Both the position numbers and the translations under genes were made by a program. A stretch of DNA of 64,000 nt from Capitulum mitella. Lineage: Eukaryota > Arthropoda > Thecostraca > Pollicipedomorpha > Pollicipedidae. The number at the start of each line of letters is the position of its first letter. The stretch's first letter is position 1. The DNA lies in contig CP099840.1 of assembly GCA_030062745.1 (NCBI GenBank), positions 30,073,006-30,137,005 of the forward strand, written 5' to 3'. A model generated the notes under the pieces. It had not been told where the DNA came from. It saw nothing but the letters and a program-made list of their open reading frames with translations, and did no database searches. Below are positions 10,753-22,800 of this stretch, piece by piece.

Positions 10753-10812
<60 letters not shown>

Positions 10813-13800
10813 TTGAAGGGTGCAGCTGTTTTTAAAAACATTGTGTTTAGCACGACTTTAAACACATTCCATTTGCTCTCTTTGGACAGGAGCGAAAAAG
10901 CGAACATAAACCGTCCACACAAAAATACGTTTTGCTGTCGATGCTGAAAAGAAGGGTTACCTGATGATTAGGAGCAGTACCAAAAGACAGGCGGAACCTA
11001 GTCCGTGGTCTGATGTTGTCTATGGATACGGTGGCAAGGAACAAGAGGAGATACCAAGGCTAGGGTGGACACTTTCCCATATTTATCGGATCTTCCCAGA
11101 CTAATTCTGAAGCGCCATATCGTATGGGCTGGAGGGTTTGTACCTGTGGTTGCAACGCAGCATGACTGTCAGTCAGAGCGCCCTCTGCCGCTTACGTCAT
11201 GCCTGCTCCCTAGACAGTGCCTGGCCGCCGTCTGCCCGGTGCTCGACGCTGGCCGCAGCTTTAAAGCCTTATAACTTGTCCATGCAATTGTTTGTCAGTC
11301 AGTCAATCATTTTTGCACAATGTTCCGATCATGCATTCTAGAACATTCCATCGGAATAGTCGAATGTACCCATCCGAATATTTGGATCCAAAAATCTGTC
11401 CAAATTCTTAGCTATAATCCCGTACAGGACAGTGTCTGACCTGTACTGGCCATCCCGTCCCGTGCAGGAAGGTGTCTGACCTGTACTGTCAGTCATATCG
11501 CGTACAGGAGGGGTCTGACCTGTGCTGACCGTCCCGTCCTGTGCAGGAGGGTGTCTTGACATGTACTGGCCTTCCCGTCCCATACAGGCGGGCTTCTGAC
11601 CCGTGCTGACTTTGCCATCCTCGAGCGATAGGCCACAGAGTCGCACAGACCATTCCATTCCGTGTAGACGGGTGTCATACAGACTGACGCCCTGGTTCAA
11701 ACAGACAGGCCTCAGTTACGCATACACTGTCCTATCCTAGATAGACTGGCTTCAGACACGCACAGACCGTCGTGCCCCCAACTGGCGCTAGACAAACGCC
11801 GGGAAACGTTTTGCTGGCGGCGGACGACTGGACAGCTCGGGACGTCGCTGACGGCGCCACCCGGCGGCGGCCGGGCGCGCGGCTGGCGGTCGGGACGGCG
11901 TCGGACGCGGCGCCGCCGGTCGGAGAGCGTGTCACGGCCGCGCCCCAGACGGCTGCCGGCCGCCGGCCCGGCAGATCGATCTGGCCACTGAGGCGGAGCA
12001 GGCAGCAGATAAATGCCGCAGTGACAGCCCGGAACGACGTCATCGCTGAAGCGTTATTTTTGTGAAAGATGGCAGTTTCTGACAGAACGCCCCACGAAGT
12101 CCCAATGAGTTTCTTGTTGGTTGTTCCACCTGGAGTAGTCTGACTGAAAGTTTCGTTACCTAGTGCGGTTGGTTGTAGGTCTGGAGCTTCTGTGGTGGTT
12201 CCAGCTGATCCTTGATTGCTTATCTCTAATTCATGAACCTTGCTGTTATGCGTTTTGGAATCCCGCACGATGTATCCATCAAATAAATTTACGAGTGGTT
12301 TGCCCAGACACGCAAGCTGATAAGGAGACTCGTGTGACATGAAGCCCTGTTTTGCCGACGCATACGATTTTTCCAACTTACAAGTTAGAGTTTTCCGTTG
12401 GGTTTGTAATGCATTCCGTAACATGAGTCAAGACGTGATTACATGTGTGCGTAAATTGGTGAAGACATATTTTATGACACCGAAACGGAGCTCGATTGTC
12501 AATGAATGACAATGCTTTTTCAGGACAAGCCCCAAGGTTCGTGGAAAAGCCAAGTATTTGCGCCCGCGGAGGAAATTGAGGATGAAATCAACAACAAAAG
12601 GTGTGTTCCTGATGTGCTTGTAATCCAGGAGTGCCATTAATGGCCATGTAGCTACTAACCGATTTGGTGTCCTCTTGTGTCCTATTCTACTCCAATGCAT
12701 GCCGAACGCTTTCTGTCGTCTTCAAAAGTGCACGCACTCAAGCTGGCGTGATCTGGTCATGACATAAGTTATTAATGATAGCAGTCTGCTTTATGTGTGT
12801 TACTGTTGATCGTTCTTGAAAGATTTGGTTGCGTCGTAGTCGTAGGAACAGGGGGAGGGAGCGGGTGGGACATGCTCCCCCGTTTTTTGGAATTAAAAAA
12901 ACGTATTGTAATAATTGAGATAAAATATATATTACAAGACCAACAATCGACATTTTAACGAGAAATCACTCAAAACTAGGAAGTAAAGGCAAAACATCCC
13001 ACAAAAATCCCTTGGACAGAAATGCAGATGGTAGGCGCATTTTCAATATACACTGCTGCGCCGAGGCCAGGAGCTTGGATGGATGGCGTAAGTGATTTTG
13101 TGTGATGGGGCGAACGCACCTGTCACGGTTTCAGTTTTGTTTGTTTCATGCACTGATTTTGAAGTTACCGCCATTGTAATCATCCTTTCAGTGCAATGAC
13201 TGCTGGGCTGTGCCGAGGCCATTCATCTGGCTGAGTGGAATGATTAAGATGATCTAAGGTCGTGATCCCACCTGCTGAGGTTTCGGTCTTCTTTGAGTCG
13301 ATCTGATGGCGTGATCGGACCTCTTTAGGTTTCAGTGTTGATTGACCAGGTGTGAAGTCTCTTGGCGTTTCCGTCGTTTTTGTTCCAGTTGCGGAGTTTT
13401 CAAGTTATAATCATAAGTAAAGTTTTGTTCTAACTAATTTTTTTGTGAAATCTGCTTCGAACTGTTGAGCAAGAACGATGATGCTGGATGCCAGCTTCTG
13501 CTGTATACCATAGGTGTGGGAAAAAGGACAGGTTCCCTCTCGTTTTTAGCGTGTTTATGTGGGGGAGATGCTCAGCCATGTTAATTCTCTTTTCCGTACA
13601 CTTGCCAGCCCCTCGAAACTTTTGTAATTTCATTGTACACCGTAAACGCTTGATTATAAAACAAAGCTAGAGAATGCAATTGATGCTCTGATAATAACGG
13701 TGAACATAAAATTAATATCTTTAATCTATTTGCATGGCCTCAGTTATCCTTTTCGCGCATGGCATCGGCCATTTTTGTGGTCACCTGAGGCTTCTTCTGT

Positions 13801-16800
13801 ATCACCGACCCTGGGTCTCCCTGGCCGTCCAGGGGTCATTCTGGTAGAGTCTCACACCCTTCCCGATCGTCTCTGGGTCGTTCTGCTCATACCTGGAGCC
13901 TCCCCGATCGTCTCTGGGCTTCCCTGTCCGCATCCTGGCGGTTCTCTGATGGTCTCTGGGTCGTCCCACCGTCTCCGGGCCCTCCCTGACCGTCCCTGGG
14001 GTCACTCTGACGGGCTCCCATGCCCTCAATCGTCCCCAGAGCCGCTCTGCCCATCCTTGAAGCGCCCCTGACCGTCACCACCCACTGAGCCTCTCTTACC
14101 ATGCCCTGAGCCTTCTTTAATCGACTCTAGCGTTCCAATGGTCCCGCTGCGACGTACTGTATAACCTCTGACCGTCAATGGGGCTTCTCAAAATGTCTCG
14201 GGGGCTGCTCTGACCGACACTGGAGCCCCCTGGTGGACCACGGGCTCCTCCGACCGTCTCTGAGGCCACTCTGGGTGTCTTTAAGGACACGTTTTCTACC
14301 GTCTTCAAGGCCCAACAACCTCCGGTATCCGGGCCTCCCTTACGTACCTCCTGCTTACTCTCTGAGGATGGGGGCGTGTCCGGAGACATCCAGTATGAAA
14401 CCCTTTCAGAACGACTTGCCATTTCAAGCCTGCCTCGCGAGAAAATTTTACGCTTTTGCTGGTTATACGAAATGAAAGACTAGATTTGGTTTAACGCAGG
14501 GTCAAGCGTCTTTTTCGTGGGCGCCCCCCCCCCCTTGTTAGCTAAAATAATTTGGCCCCTGCCCCCCACACTTTTCGAAACGTTCCTGTCTATGGGGTGT
14601 GTGGGGCATTGCGATCATTGTTGTGAACCTGTGTGGTCGAACTGACGTGAAAATGGCGTATCGAAAAAAGAACGACAGATGGAAAAACCCGACACAAAAA
14701 CCAGAACGTAAATTGCTGACATTCCGGCGGCCGTCAGACAGGAATGGAAGGGCCGGAAGAGAAACCGACCCGTATCTATGCGAGGTCAGAGTTCCTGCAG
14801 TTGAATTTGTCTTAGCTGCACAAGACGCCGCGAATTTGCAACACCCAGATGGACTCATTCTTGCTGTGGCGGGTGGCGTTCTTATCCTTCCTGTCCCATT
14901 CCCCCTCTTAAGCCCATGAGCGACGAGACATAAAACAATCCAAATGGTGCATGATTTTTGCCGTCGTGTCCGGAGTTGGATACTGTTCAAATCGCCGTTT
15001 CCCGCGACAATTCTGAGACGTCATAGTGCAGGCAACAACCGCTGCCCCTTAACCGCGAGATGACTGCGTCTGCGGGCTTATAGAAACTTGCATGTGGCAC
15101 ATACAGCATGATTTTTATGTGGCTTATCTATTGGGTGCTGGAATGGGTTAATGGGCCAAGATTGCTGGAGGACAGGCTATTTCAAACCAGTATATTTTGT
15201 TTTGATCCATCATGTCTTTCGGTGAGGTCTTTCCTCGTCGTTGCGACTCCGTTGTGTTACTCTTACATTGCACAGGTATTCCGAGGCCCTAATGGTCACA
15301 TGCACGTCCCCTAAACGTTTATTTTTGTAGATATTTTTTGAGAAATGTCTTCCGATAAGCCATCGAACCTTTGGGTCAGATTGACCGAACTGAGTCGAAA
15401 GTGCAACGTTCAATGGCCGTAATTTTTGCGCGTTCTTGTGTTTCATCTTATTGTATGCCTTGTGCAACCTTCGCCCAGTATGCCAGTCTTCAGTGGTTTG
15501 TATGACAGCGTGCTGATGTGCCCACTCAGTGGCTCGCATATATTGTCACGAACTTTCTGTAGACCAGGCCATTATTGATTTGCTCAGGCGAACCCTTGAT
15601 TAACACTTCTTGGTTCATGGCACCTACTTTATTCTACGAGCCCGATCGATACGAAGAACCCATCCCCACAGCTATCATTAGCCGCTACTTTAAGCGCTAA
15701 ACGTCTCGTTTATGGTAATGTGTGGGCCTTGCACAAGGTGTCTGAATACCTTGTTTTTTCCAGCCCCGCGGAGCAGCGCGAGGCATATGACATGCTGGAG
15801 GACAACATATTCTACATGTTTTCTAAAGATGGGAAAACCATACAGATCGGCAAATTTCTGGCTGTAAGTGTATGGCGACGATCTGTCTTTGCGCTATGGA
15901 AAAAAACGATTGGGTGCTGGCGATTTTGGTGAAGCATCTTGTCGGGAACCTGCACCGAGGAATGCTGAGAGGTGTTAGATGTTGCATGACTTGAAGAGAC
16001 CGAGATGTCCCGAAACACAGACTTGTCCCTCACCCATTCCTGTCCATGAAACGGCGCAGAGCCACGACAGGTTTTCCAGAGGAGCATCACGTGATATGTC
16101 CAGTTCCCAGCTGTCATATATCCCGCGCCAGAGTTGGCAGCCGCCGTCACGTCTCTGTGAAGCCCCGGCCCTCGCGCCGCGGCGGGGGCTCGCGGGCCGT
16201 GACCGTTTGTCGCTGTGTGGCTCGCCTCGTGAAGCCCCGGCCCTCGCGCCGCGGCGGGGGCTCGCGGGCCGTGACCGTTTGTCGCTGCGTGGCCGCAGGC
16301 GCTCAGGGAGACCGGCCTGCGCAAGAACGACCGCCGGCTGCAGGAGATGAACGACAACCTGCAGCAGGTGTACGTGGAGCGGCAGAACTCGCCCGACGTG
16401 CACAGTCCCGAGAGTCAGGTGGTGGACCTGCCCACCTTCAGGCGGTGAGTCGCTCCTCTCACGCGGCGTCTGCAGTCCTTGTTGCCGGCACGTTGTGTTT
16501 TGCCAGCTGTGTATTACGCTGTTGACCGGCCTTGCGAAATTAGGGATGATAACAAAACATGTTTTTATGCTGAGTGATGTACATCTGTCCTTTTATTTGC
16601 CTTATTTTATATGGCACTCACGTTCGTTCTGACTGCCATTTGCGGCACCAGATGACGCTTTTGTTTGCGTGGTTTTGTTTGTGCTGCTGAGCGCGGACCG
16701 TCGGCACGGCCAGCTGTGGAGCGGCCCTGGCTCCGGCCCTGTCCGCGATGCGACGGTGGCCGTCCTGACCCCGCCGTCTGCTCCGCACCGCCAGACTGGT

Positions 16801-19800
16801 CACCAGCAACATCCACGTCATCTCGCGAGCCATGAGGCAGCGCTTCATCATTCCTGACTTCACCAACTTCTGCCGCGACGTGGAGGCCATCTACTGGCAC
16901 TGCAAGTCATCACCGGGCGGCAAGGTGGGTGCTGAGGCCTCCGCAGCGGCGACGGGTGCTTCGCTACTGGTCCCTGTGGGGCGCTGCCTTGACCCGCTTC
17001 GCTCCGAGGCAGCTCCGCCGTGTTCAGTTGCGGTCTCCGGTCACCTCGCACTGTTCCGCTTCGCTTGCGAGCCTGCTCGTTAATCTACAGCCTGGCCTTG
17101 ACTGATTATTAACCTTCGCCAGTGCAGCTGTTGGTGCGCTCTCTAGAGTTTTTTTTTTATAAGTTCCCCGAAAACCAAAGCCCCCGTCGCTTTGCACTTG
17201 AGCATAGCCAATTTTTAGGCCCATCCCCGTCTTCTCCGAAAATGTGGGATCGACGCCTTGAACGATGACGGAGCTGTGGTTTCTCGGGACCATGCCATTG
17301 GAAAATCCGACTACTGGTGCCGTCCGTCATCGTATGGAAAACGTTTGAAACATTTGACGATGCTTAGGCATATTCATTCGTATGCGTAGATGATAGCCAT
17401 GCTTCAGTGACCTCCACACTCGATTTCTGAATTGATTGTAAGTCATTAGGTCAAAATCATCACTTGAGATCACCGGTCTTTTTACATTTCTTGATCTCGA
17501 CGGGGTCATGAAGTAATCGAAAACACTAAATGACATGGAAACAATGGTTCCAGCCCCTAATCGTTGTTGAAAATTGTTCTGGGGCCTTAAAAGCACCCTA
17601 TGGCATACCCCCTACGATCCAATTGCAGCCAGAATTCACTGAAATGACGTCACTTAAAGCCACCTGTAAGGCCTCTGTGGAACAATAGGGTTAAATTGTT
17701 GCCATTTCGTAGTCAGAAGACCAAGGTACAGGCTTGTTTTTTGGTTTCATTTCATCAGGTGAGGTTGGAAATGAATGCAGGGGAGGGCGGGGTGAGGGGG
17801 ACAAATCGCACCAACAAACCTTTGTTCTGTCGAAAGTGGTCATATAGCGAATGGTGAGGATGAGCTGGGATTATGTTGGAGCCGGGATGGTGGGACACTC
17901 CTCACGACGTTGTCCGTCAAGGTCGTGTTTTAGTGTGACCAGCTGCCGTCAGAAACTGAAGGTTAAAGCCGTTCTGAGTTGACGCTTGGTCTGCAGTTAG
18001 GTGTGGTGAAGGATATTTTCGATTGGCCGCGCAAGAATTTGTGCTGTCAAATAGGTCATGTCGTTAACAGTGAGCGACGCGATCTGGGGCAGTAAGTGAA
18101 CAGTTGCGTACTTTTTCAGGCGGGCACCAGCAGCGTTTTCCTTTTCTGTCCTGCCGTGCACTGTAGCGATGCGTGTGCTGTGAGTGTCGGGCACTAACAG
18201 CGTGTCCCCATTTTGTCCCGCCGCCCACCGCAGGACGGCGAGGTGAGCTCTGTATCCGGTGTCCAGTGGCGCGAGCCATCCATCTCGGCCCGGGGCGGAC
18301 TGTCCGTATCTGAACCTGGTCCCGCCCTACCCCGCTCCTGACACGAGCAGAGGCGCAGCGACCGAACACCGCACCGGGCTCCTCTGTCCTCGGCCTGTTG
18401 GTTTGGGGCTGGAACAGCGCAGGCCCGGGGTCAGTCCTCACGTCCCCAGACACAGCCTCGCCGATTCCTCCACACGTGGGAGGACCCCGCGTCAGTCGGC
18501 GGCCCGGCGGGTACCGCTCGGACTGCCGGCTGCGGACCGGCGCGGTCCCCAGGGTGCAGCGGAACGTGGGAGCTCGTCTCCCGAGCCCGCTTATCCCGCG
18601 ATATCATCGCGCAGGGGCCTGCCCAGCACGCGGGGTACACTTGGGCGGTCTCCCAGAAAACGTCACGCGTCACGTGACGTGACGGGCCCGGCCTGATAAG
18701 ACCGCAGTCACGATCCACTCCTGCCTGGCGTCTGGTTTCCCTGAAGACAGCCAGCCACGTTCCACTTGCTCTTAATCGTAGTCGGCGCAGATGCAACACC
18801 CGTGGCGTAATTTCCTGGACTCCTCATTCCGGTAGCGTTTGTCAGAAATACCCCAGAGCTTATGGCCGTCACGTTCCACGTTCGTGCTGCCTGAAGTCCA
18901 CACGCCGTCGTTAGACAGATCCGTTTCCTTTCTTCCCCGCATCCCGCATGACTGTTGGAACCTTCCGCGTATCGTGTTGAGAACTCCCTTGTTTAGAGCA
19001 CGTATGTTATAGATCTGAACGTTGCATACCGTTGTCGCACAGTCTTTGACAGCATACTGTTTCGAAGTCAGCATAGCATATATTTGCCCTCATTTTTTCA
19101 ATAACTTTTCAAAAGTCAGTGCTGCTGCTTACGCTGTAAATTCTATCCTTGCGGGGCGACTGCGGTGTAATCCTCACCTGGACGTGCTGGGCGTGTTTTG
19201 TATAATAGCGGGCGTATTTTGTATAAGGTTGTGTTCCGTTGTAAAAGCGGTAAATTGGTAATCGCGAATGGATGGTCTTCTAAATTTTGTTGCTCCTGGA
19301 GCACATTTGATACTGCATGTCGATGTTGTTCAGTGAGGCACTGTATGGGACACCGTGTGTCGTATTTGGTATCCTTTATGACGGTTGGTTTTGAGCGTGT
19401 TTGGACCATGGAATCGCAGACCTGTATTCCCGGTCGTAAAAGCTGTCTGTTGTGCAATCCTCGGTATAATTTTTCCGGCCTCTGCTTGCACGCGTATCTG
19501 AGATTTGCCGACTCCTCACACTGCCAAGGTACGTCTTCAGCCAGTGCTTGTGTAAAACCCGCCGCCAGATGTGTGACACAATTTCAGCTGTTACACCATG
19601 ACTTCTTACAAGTGCTGTAGAACTTGGCTGTTGACACACTGAAGCTCACCATCAGCCTTTTCTTCAACAGAATAGTGGCAGCCTAACTCAAGCTTAAGCT
19701 CGTGTATGCATTTGGCATTAGATAAGGCGTTGAAGGAGGTTACTGACAGCGATTACGGACCAATGTCTGTATGATCTGTTGCATGCCATGGCTTGCGGTT

Positions 19801-22800
19801 CTACCAGCAATATGTTGTCAAGCTCCTGAGAGGTTTAGCTTGTCTTGAAGCCTTGTTGTAGCATTCCTTACTCATGTTTGGTGCTTTCCTAAATATAAGT
19901 TTGACTTTCCGCATGAAATGGAATAAAACGCTAAGCCTGTAAATCCTTTACATTTTCCCTGTTTCATGTTTACACAAATAGACAAGTGATAGCGGAATGA
20001 AATAAAACGCAATAATTCACACCTATTTTCTGCCAGATTAGCTGGTTGTCTGCTGTACTTGACAGCTGTACTTGGCGGCTTTCATTGCACAGTCATACCA
20101 AGAGGCTGCTGGATCTCTACTTACCGCGAAGGAGCAGTCGAATTAATTCTCCGCCACACTGCCTAACAGGTTACAGTACACTGTTGCGTAGCTGATGCAA
20201 ACTGATAACCGGAATGATGTAGGGCAATCAGTGACACTTTCGCTGCATTGCAGCCCTTCCTCAGAGCGTATCTGTCCCTTGTGAATTCCGGCGTCATTTT
20301 TCTCGCTCTGCCATGTCCACGGCTCTGCCTCCTGCCAGGGCTGGGCCGGCCGGTCGCCCGGTGGTAACCCGGCGGCCCCCGTCCCCAGGTGGCCTCCTAC
20401 ATCCCCCAGCTGGCGCGCTACGACCCCAATTACTGGGGCGTGTCGGTCTGCACCGTGGACGGCCAGCGCTACTGCATCGGGGACGTGGCCGTGCCCTTCA
20501 CCGTGCAGTCCATCAGGTGGGTCATACCGCCGGACAGTGCACCGTCTCCCGGCCACAGACACAAACATCGGAGACGTGGCAATGCTCTTCACCGTTCAGC
20601 CCGTCAGATGGGGCCTGCCATTGCCCTCTCCTTCGCAGATATGTTTACTGTGTAGCAAAGGGAATTTTCAGGGCATCTTTTTGCATGTCATACTGGTATA
20701 CTTTGCTGTTTAACCAGTCCTTCCTAGGTCGTGATTCTTGATATCACATGCGTTCCCCCGTGAGCTGGGATCCATATTTTGTGTGCTGTTTATTCGGTCA
20801 TTAAATTCATTTTGGTACAAATGAGTGGTATTTTCGGGAACATTAATATAATCTGCCCCTAATCTTTCACTGGTATGCTCCAGCTCGTGTTTGTGAGCTA
20901 CGGTGAACTAAACCTGCACATACCAGTGGGTTGGAATGGCGTTGCTTGGCCCCGCTCCCGTCTTTTTCCGGGAGTCAGCAGTTTCTGTGGTGTATATGCC
21001 GCCTATCAACAAGACTACGTAATCCCCCTTCCCCTTCCTGGCCGACCCGTCGGTCGGCACGTGCACTCCTCTGACGCAAGCTGCTGCGTGACGTGGACTG
21101 ACGTCTGACATTTTCCCTGTTGCATCAGTAAGCCTATGACGCGCGTCGCGTTCCGTCAGTAACTCGCTGACGTGCGTCCTGTTCCGTCAGTAAGCCGCTG
21201 ACGTACGGACTCGTGCTGGACGAGCTGGGCGAGGACGTGGTGCACCAGTACGTCGGCCAGGAGCCCAGCGGCCGCATGTTCAACGAGCTCGTGCTCGACC
21301 ACAACAAGAAGCCGCACAACCCGATGATCAACGCCGGGGCGATCATCGTCTGCTCGCTGTTGCAGACGCTGGCCCACAAGGACATGAACCTGGCCGAGCG
21401 CTTCGACCACGTCAAACAGTACTTCTCGGTGAGCCGGAGGGCGAGTGGGAGGGGCAGCGGGCTGGGGTAGTGTGGGAGTGGGGAGGAGGGGGAGAGAGGT
21501 TTGCAGGGGCAAACTTCTCTCTAGTGGGTTTTCTAGTGTGTGTGGGGTGATGCTGTCGCCGGCGCATTGTCTCGCGTGCTCCGCTGCGTCCGACTATGGC
21601 TCGTCCACCAGTAGCTGGCTTTTGTGTCGGCGTCTTCCTACCGTCCTGCGGTAGGAAGGAGGCTGACGGATAAGGGAGTAGGTAATGGGCCGATCGTCAG
21701 TCTGCGTCCCTCATCATAAACTGGTGCTACTCCGTCACGTACTGACTGGCACCGCGAGATGGTGCCGTTAACGAGGACGGTTTGCCGTTGTCCGTTGAGC
21801 ATGTGGAACTGGTACGTTTCTCCCAAAGCCTGACTGTATGGCTCCTTTACCGCGGTTGTTTTCCAGAACATCGCGTTAGTGAACGCTGAGTTGGTGGTCC
21901 CACTCGTTATGACCACATGATTGAAATACGATATAATGAGTCAACCATACTGCTGCCAAACTGAAGGAAACTTGGAACTATTCACATGTTACATTTGTTG
22001 GGTCAAGTAATTAAATACTTCCCAGCGCAGTTAAGCAGGAATAAAATGGAATAATTGGCCTATGTAGAGAACTGTAGAGATGTAGATGTAGAGAACTGGG
22101 GAGAACACACTAGAAGGAAAGACCAAAGGAATTCAGTTTTTGGGACGTTTTCTTCTCCAGACCCGCCTTTCTTCATTGGGGTGATTTTATTCCATTCTTG
22201 TAGGATTCTGCAAGGGTTGCTTGGTCGTCTCATCCCACAGGTGTAAACATCACATACAAGCGATATTTTGCGAATGATGCACGATCAGAGATATTTAGAT
22301 GTTTCTTGGGCGGGGCATGTTTTTCCTAGCGTTGTGTTTGTTGACCATACTCCCAACGATGTCCAAGACAGTGAAGCCATCGATATACCGCATTTGGCCG
22401 TGATTGAACGTTGCGATGGAAAGAAACATTCCACAGATTTGCTATTTAACGTTCCTCATGACGAGAGCTTTAGGAAAAAGTTCGGCCATTTGCCATGAAC
22501 GCGGAGTCTGTTGGAGGATTTCGGCAGAGATCCTGCTGACCTGTGCCACGCTGTCCGGCCGGTCCTCTTCTAAGGCACAATTGCTCGGCGCGGGCCGGCG
22601 GGGTAACAGGTGCGGCTCGAGCAGAGCTGTCGGCTGGACGGTAGGCTCGGCAGTCACGGGCCCCGGGATCGATACTTGTTATCGATGATTACTCGGGATC
22701 GGAGTGATCACAGTGGGCGGACCCCGGTCACCGCACGAGCCGGCGGTACCGTGTGGCGATCGATGACCGCTAGCCGCACTCGGGTGGTCACCCTCTCCCT

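Larger units (their letters stand above)
9312..12523 (+). other. GLS intron 1
   Basis: 3.2 kb. Holds two blocks of a 40-bp minisatellite (about 9650-9925 and 11417-11700) separated by an hAT-like element (9934-11416), then a GC-rich patch (about 11800-12000). A minus-strand open frame (11732-12424) overlaps it. Confidence 0.85.

Noticed and set aside
10605-10947. Poly-Asp, poly-Met and poly-Ile frames
   Set aside because: Translation of the GAT microsatellite.
15764-15780. Alternative acceptor inside exon 3 (after GCGGAG) that would make exon 1 join exon 3 directly in frame
   Set aside because: It lacks a pyrimidine tract and becomes unnecessary once the 77-nt exon 2 is included.
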